Source: Chloroflexota bacterium
GTDB lineage: Bacteria; Chloroflexota; Limnocylindria; QHBO01
NCBI GenBank assembly: GCA_029865285.1
Contig: JAOUHE010000107.1
Location: 1-5,818, forward strand
DNA length: 5,818 nucleotides
Direction: 5' to 3'
Part shown: positions 5,286-5,818 of the stretch, one piece after another
Layout: the number at the start of each line of letters is the position of its first letter
Position numbering within the stretch: position 1 is the first letter of the stretch
Translations under genes and position numbers: made by a program
The notes under the pieces: generated by a model
Databases searched by the model: none
Seen by the model: the letters and a program-made list of their open reading frames with translations, nothing else
What the model was told of the DNA's origin: nothing

Positions 5286-5818
5286 TCAGGAATCGAGGGC
5301 CGCGAGCACCGGCCGCATCGCCTCGACCGCTTCGACCGTGTTCGGCCACAGCATGACCTCGAGGCGCGTGACGCCCATCGCGGCGAAGGTCGCGAACGTG
5401 CCGGCGATCTCCTCGGCCGTGCCGGTGATGGCCACACCCAGGTCGGCCGCTTCAGCACCGTGGTCGTCGGTCGGCTCCACCATGACGCCGATCGATCGTC
5501 CCAGGCTGCCCGGATCCCGGGCGGCTGCGGCACAGGCCGCGTCCAAGGCGACCAGCATCGCCTCGAAGGCGACGGGCAGGCTGCTCTCGGTTGCGTACGC
5601 GCTCCAGATGTCGGCGTGCTCGACGGCGAGCCGCATGGTGCGCGGCCCATGGCCGCCCAGCATGATCGGCACGCCACCGGGGCGCGGGCCGCGGGGCCGC
5701 TGCTCCAGATCCGTGGCGCTGTGGAACGCGCCGTGGAAGTCGGCGCGACCCGCGCGGAGGAGGGGAACGATGATCTGCAGTGCCTCCTCGTAGCGACCGA
5801 TGGTGCGATCCGCCGGGT
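5286..5818 (-). CDS. LLM class (luciferase-like) flavin/F420-dependent oxidoreductase, C-terminal half (partial)
   Basis: The minus-strand frame is open from the window edge (first full codon at 5816) to a TGA at 5286-5288. It gives the last 176 residues of a bacterial luciferase-like monooxygenase or F420-dependent reductase, usually about 280-340 residues long. Typical pieces are DRTIGRYEEALQIIVPLLRAG, DFHGAFHSA, the turn RPRGPRPGGVPIMLGGHGPRT, MRLAVEHADIW, and a C-terminal helix pair ending LEVMLWPNTVEAVEAMRP. The N-terminal half with the cofactor-binding start lies outside the window, so the cofactor and substrate cannot be decided. A GTG at 5672 is internal, since homology continues upstream of it. 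The gene converges on the amidohydrolase with a 21-bp gap. No sequence link to urate metabolism is visible. Confidence 0.9.
   Translation of the reverse strand, partial: PADRTIGRYEEALQIIVPLLRAGRADFHGAFHSATDLEQRPRGPRPGGVPIMLGGHGPRTMRLAVEHADIWSAYATESSLPVAFEAMLVALDAACAAAARDPGSLGRSIGVMVEPTDDHGAEAADLGVAITGTAEEIAGTFATFAAMGVTRLEVMLWPNTVEAVEAMRPVLAALDS

Noticed and set aside
5286..5672. Treating the GTG at 5672 as the start of a short 128-residue protein.
   Set aside because: LLM-family sequence (DRTIGRYEEALQII and RPRGPRPGG) continues in frame upstream to the window edge, so the gene is simply truncated by the window.
4499..5793. Long plus-strand frames overlapping the amidohydrolase and running antisense to the LLM oxidoreductase.
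   Set aside because: Arg/Ala/Ser-rich shadow composition, with no family match; the genes in the other frames have full sets of conserved motifs.

Overview
The window is GC-rich, densely packed bacterial chromosome with seven complete genes and two partial ones at the edges. GTG starts, 1-4 nt start/stop overlaps and two apparently leaderless promoters (GCTAnnnT at exactly the -10 distance from a start codon) point to a high-GC lineage such as Actinomycetota or a Chloroflexota relative. That placement is an inference from style and gene content, not a phylogenetic result. No rRNA, tRNA, CRISPR array, insertion sequence or prophage signal was seen.

Left part (1-1623, plus strand). The last 14 codons of an upstream gene, probably a YebC/PmpR-type protein, are followed by ruvC (Holliday-junction resolvase) and ruvA (junction-binding subunit), joined by an ATGA overlap. 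Where ruvB would often follow, a second ATGA overlap leads into a YccU-type CoA-binding protein.

Middle part (1607-3425, minus strand). A compact three-gene operon is transcribed leftward as uraH, uraD, urate oxidase. It encodes the whole route from urate to (S)-allantoin: urate oxidase makes 5-hydroxyisourate, UraH hydrolyses it to OHCU, and UraD decarboxylates OHCU to (S)-allantoin. The genes overlap by 1 and 4 nt. The urate oxidase end overlaps the end of the CoA-binding gene by 17 bp, tail to tail.

Right part (3441-5264, plus strand). Diverging from uraH across only 15 bp are a DUF3830 protein (cyclophilin-like family of unknown function) and a cyclic amidohydrolase with a complete hydantoinase/allantoinase binuclear metal site. 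The context suggests that the amidohydrolase opens allantoin or a related ureide and that DUF3830 takes part in the same pathway. The window ends with the C-terminal half of a luciferase-like (LLM) flavin or F420-dependent oxidoreductase on the minus strand, convergent with the amidohydrolase.

Most of this is conserved housekeeping or catabolic content. The most interesting points are the DUF3830 gene inside a urate/ureide locus, and the tiny divergent spacer in which one 8-bp string appears to serve as a -10 box on one strand and a Shine-Dalgarno on the other. No clearly new system is visible. No regulator, urate transporter or allantoate-processing enzyme lies in the window.
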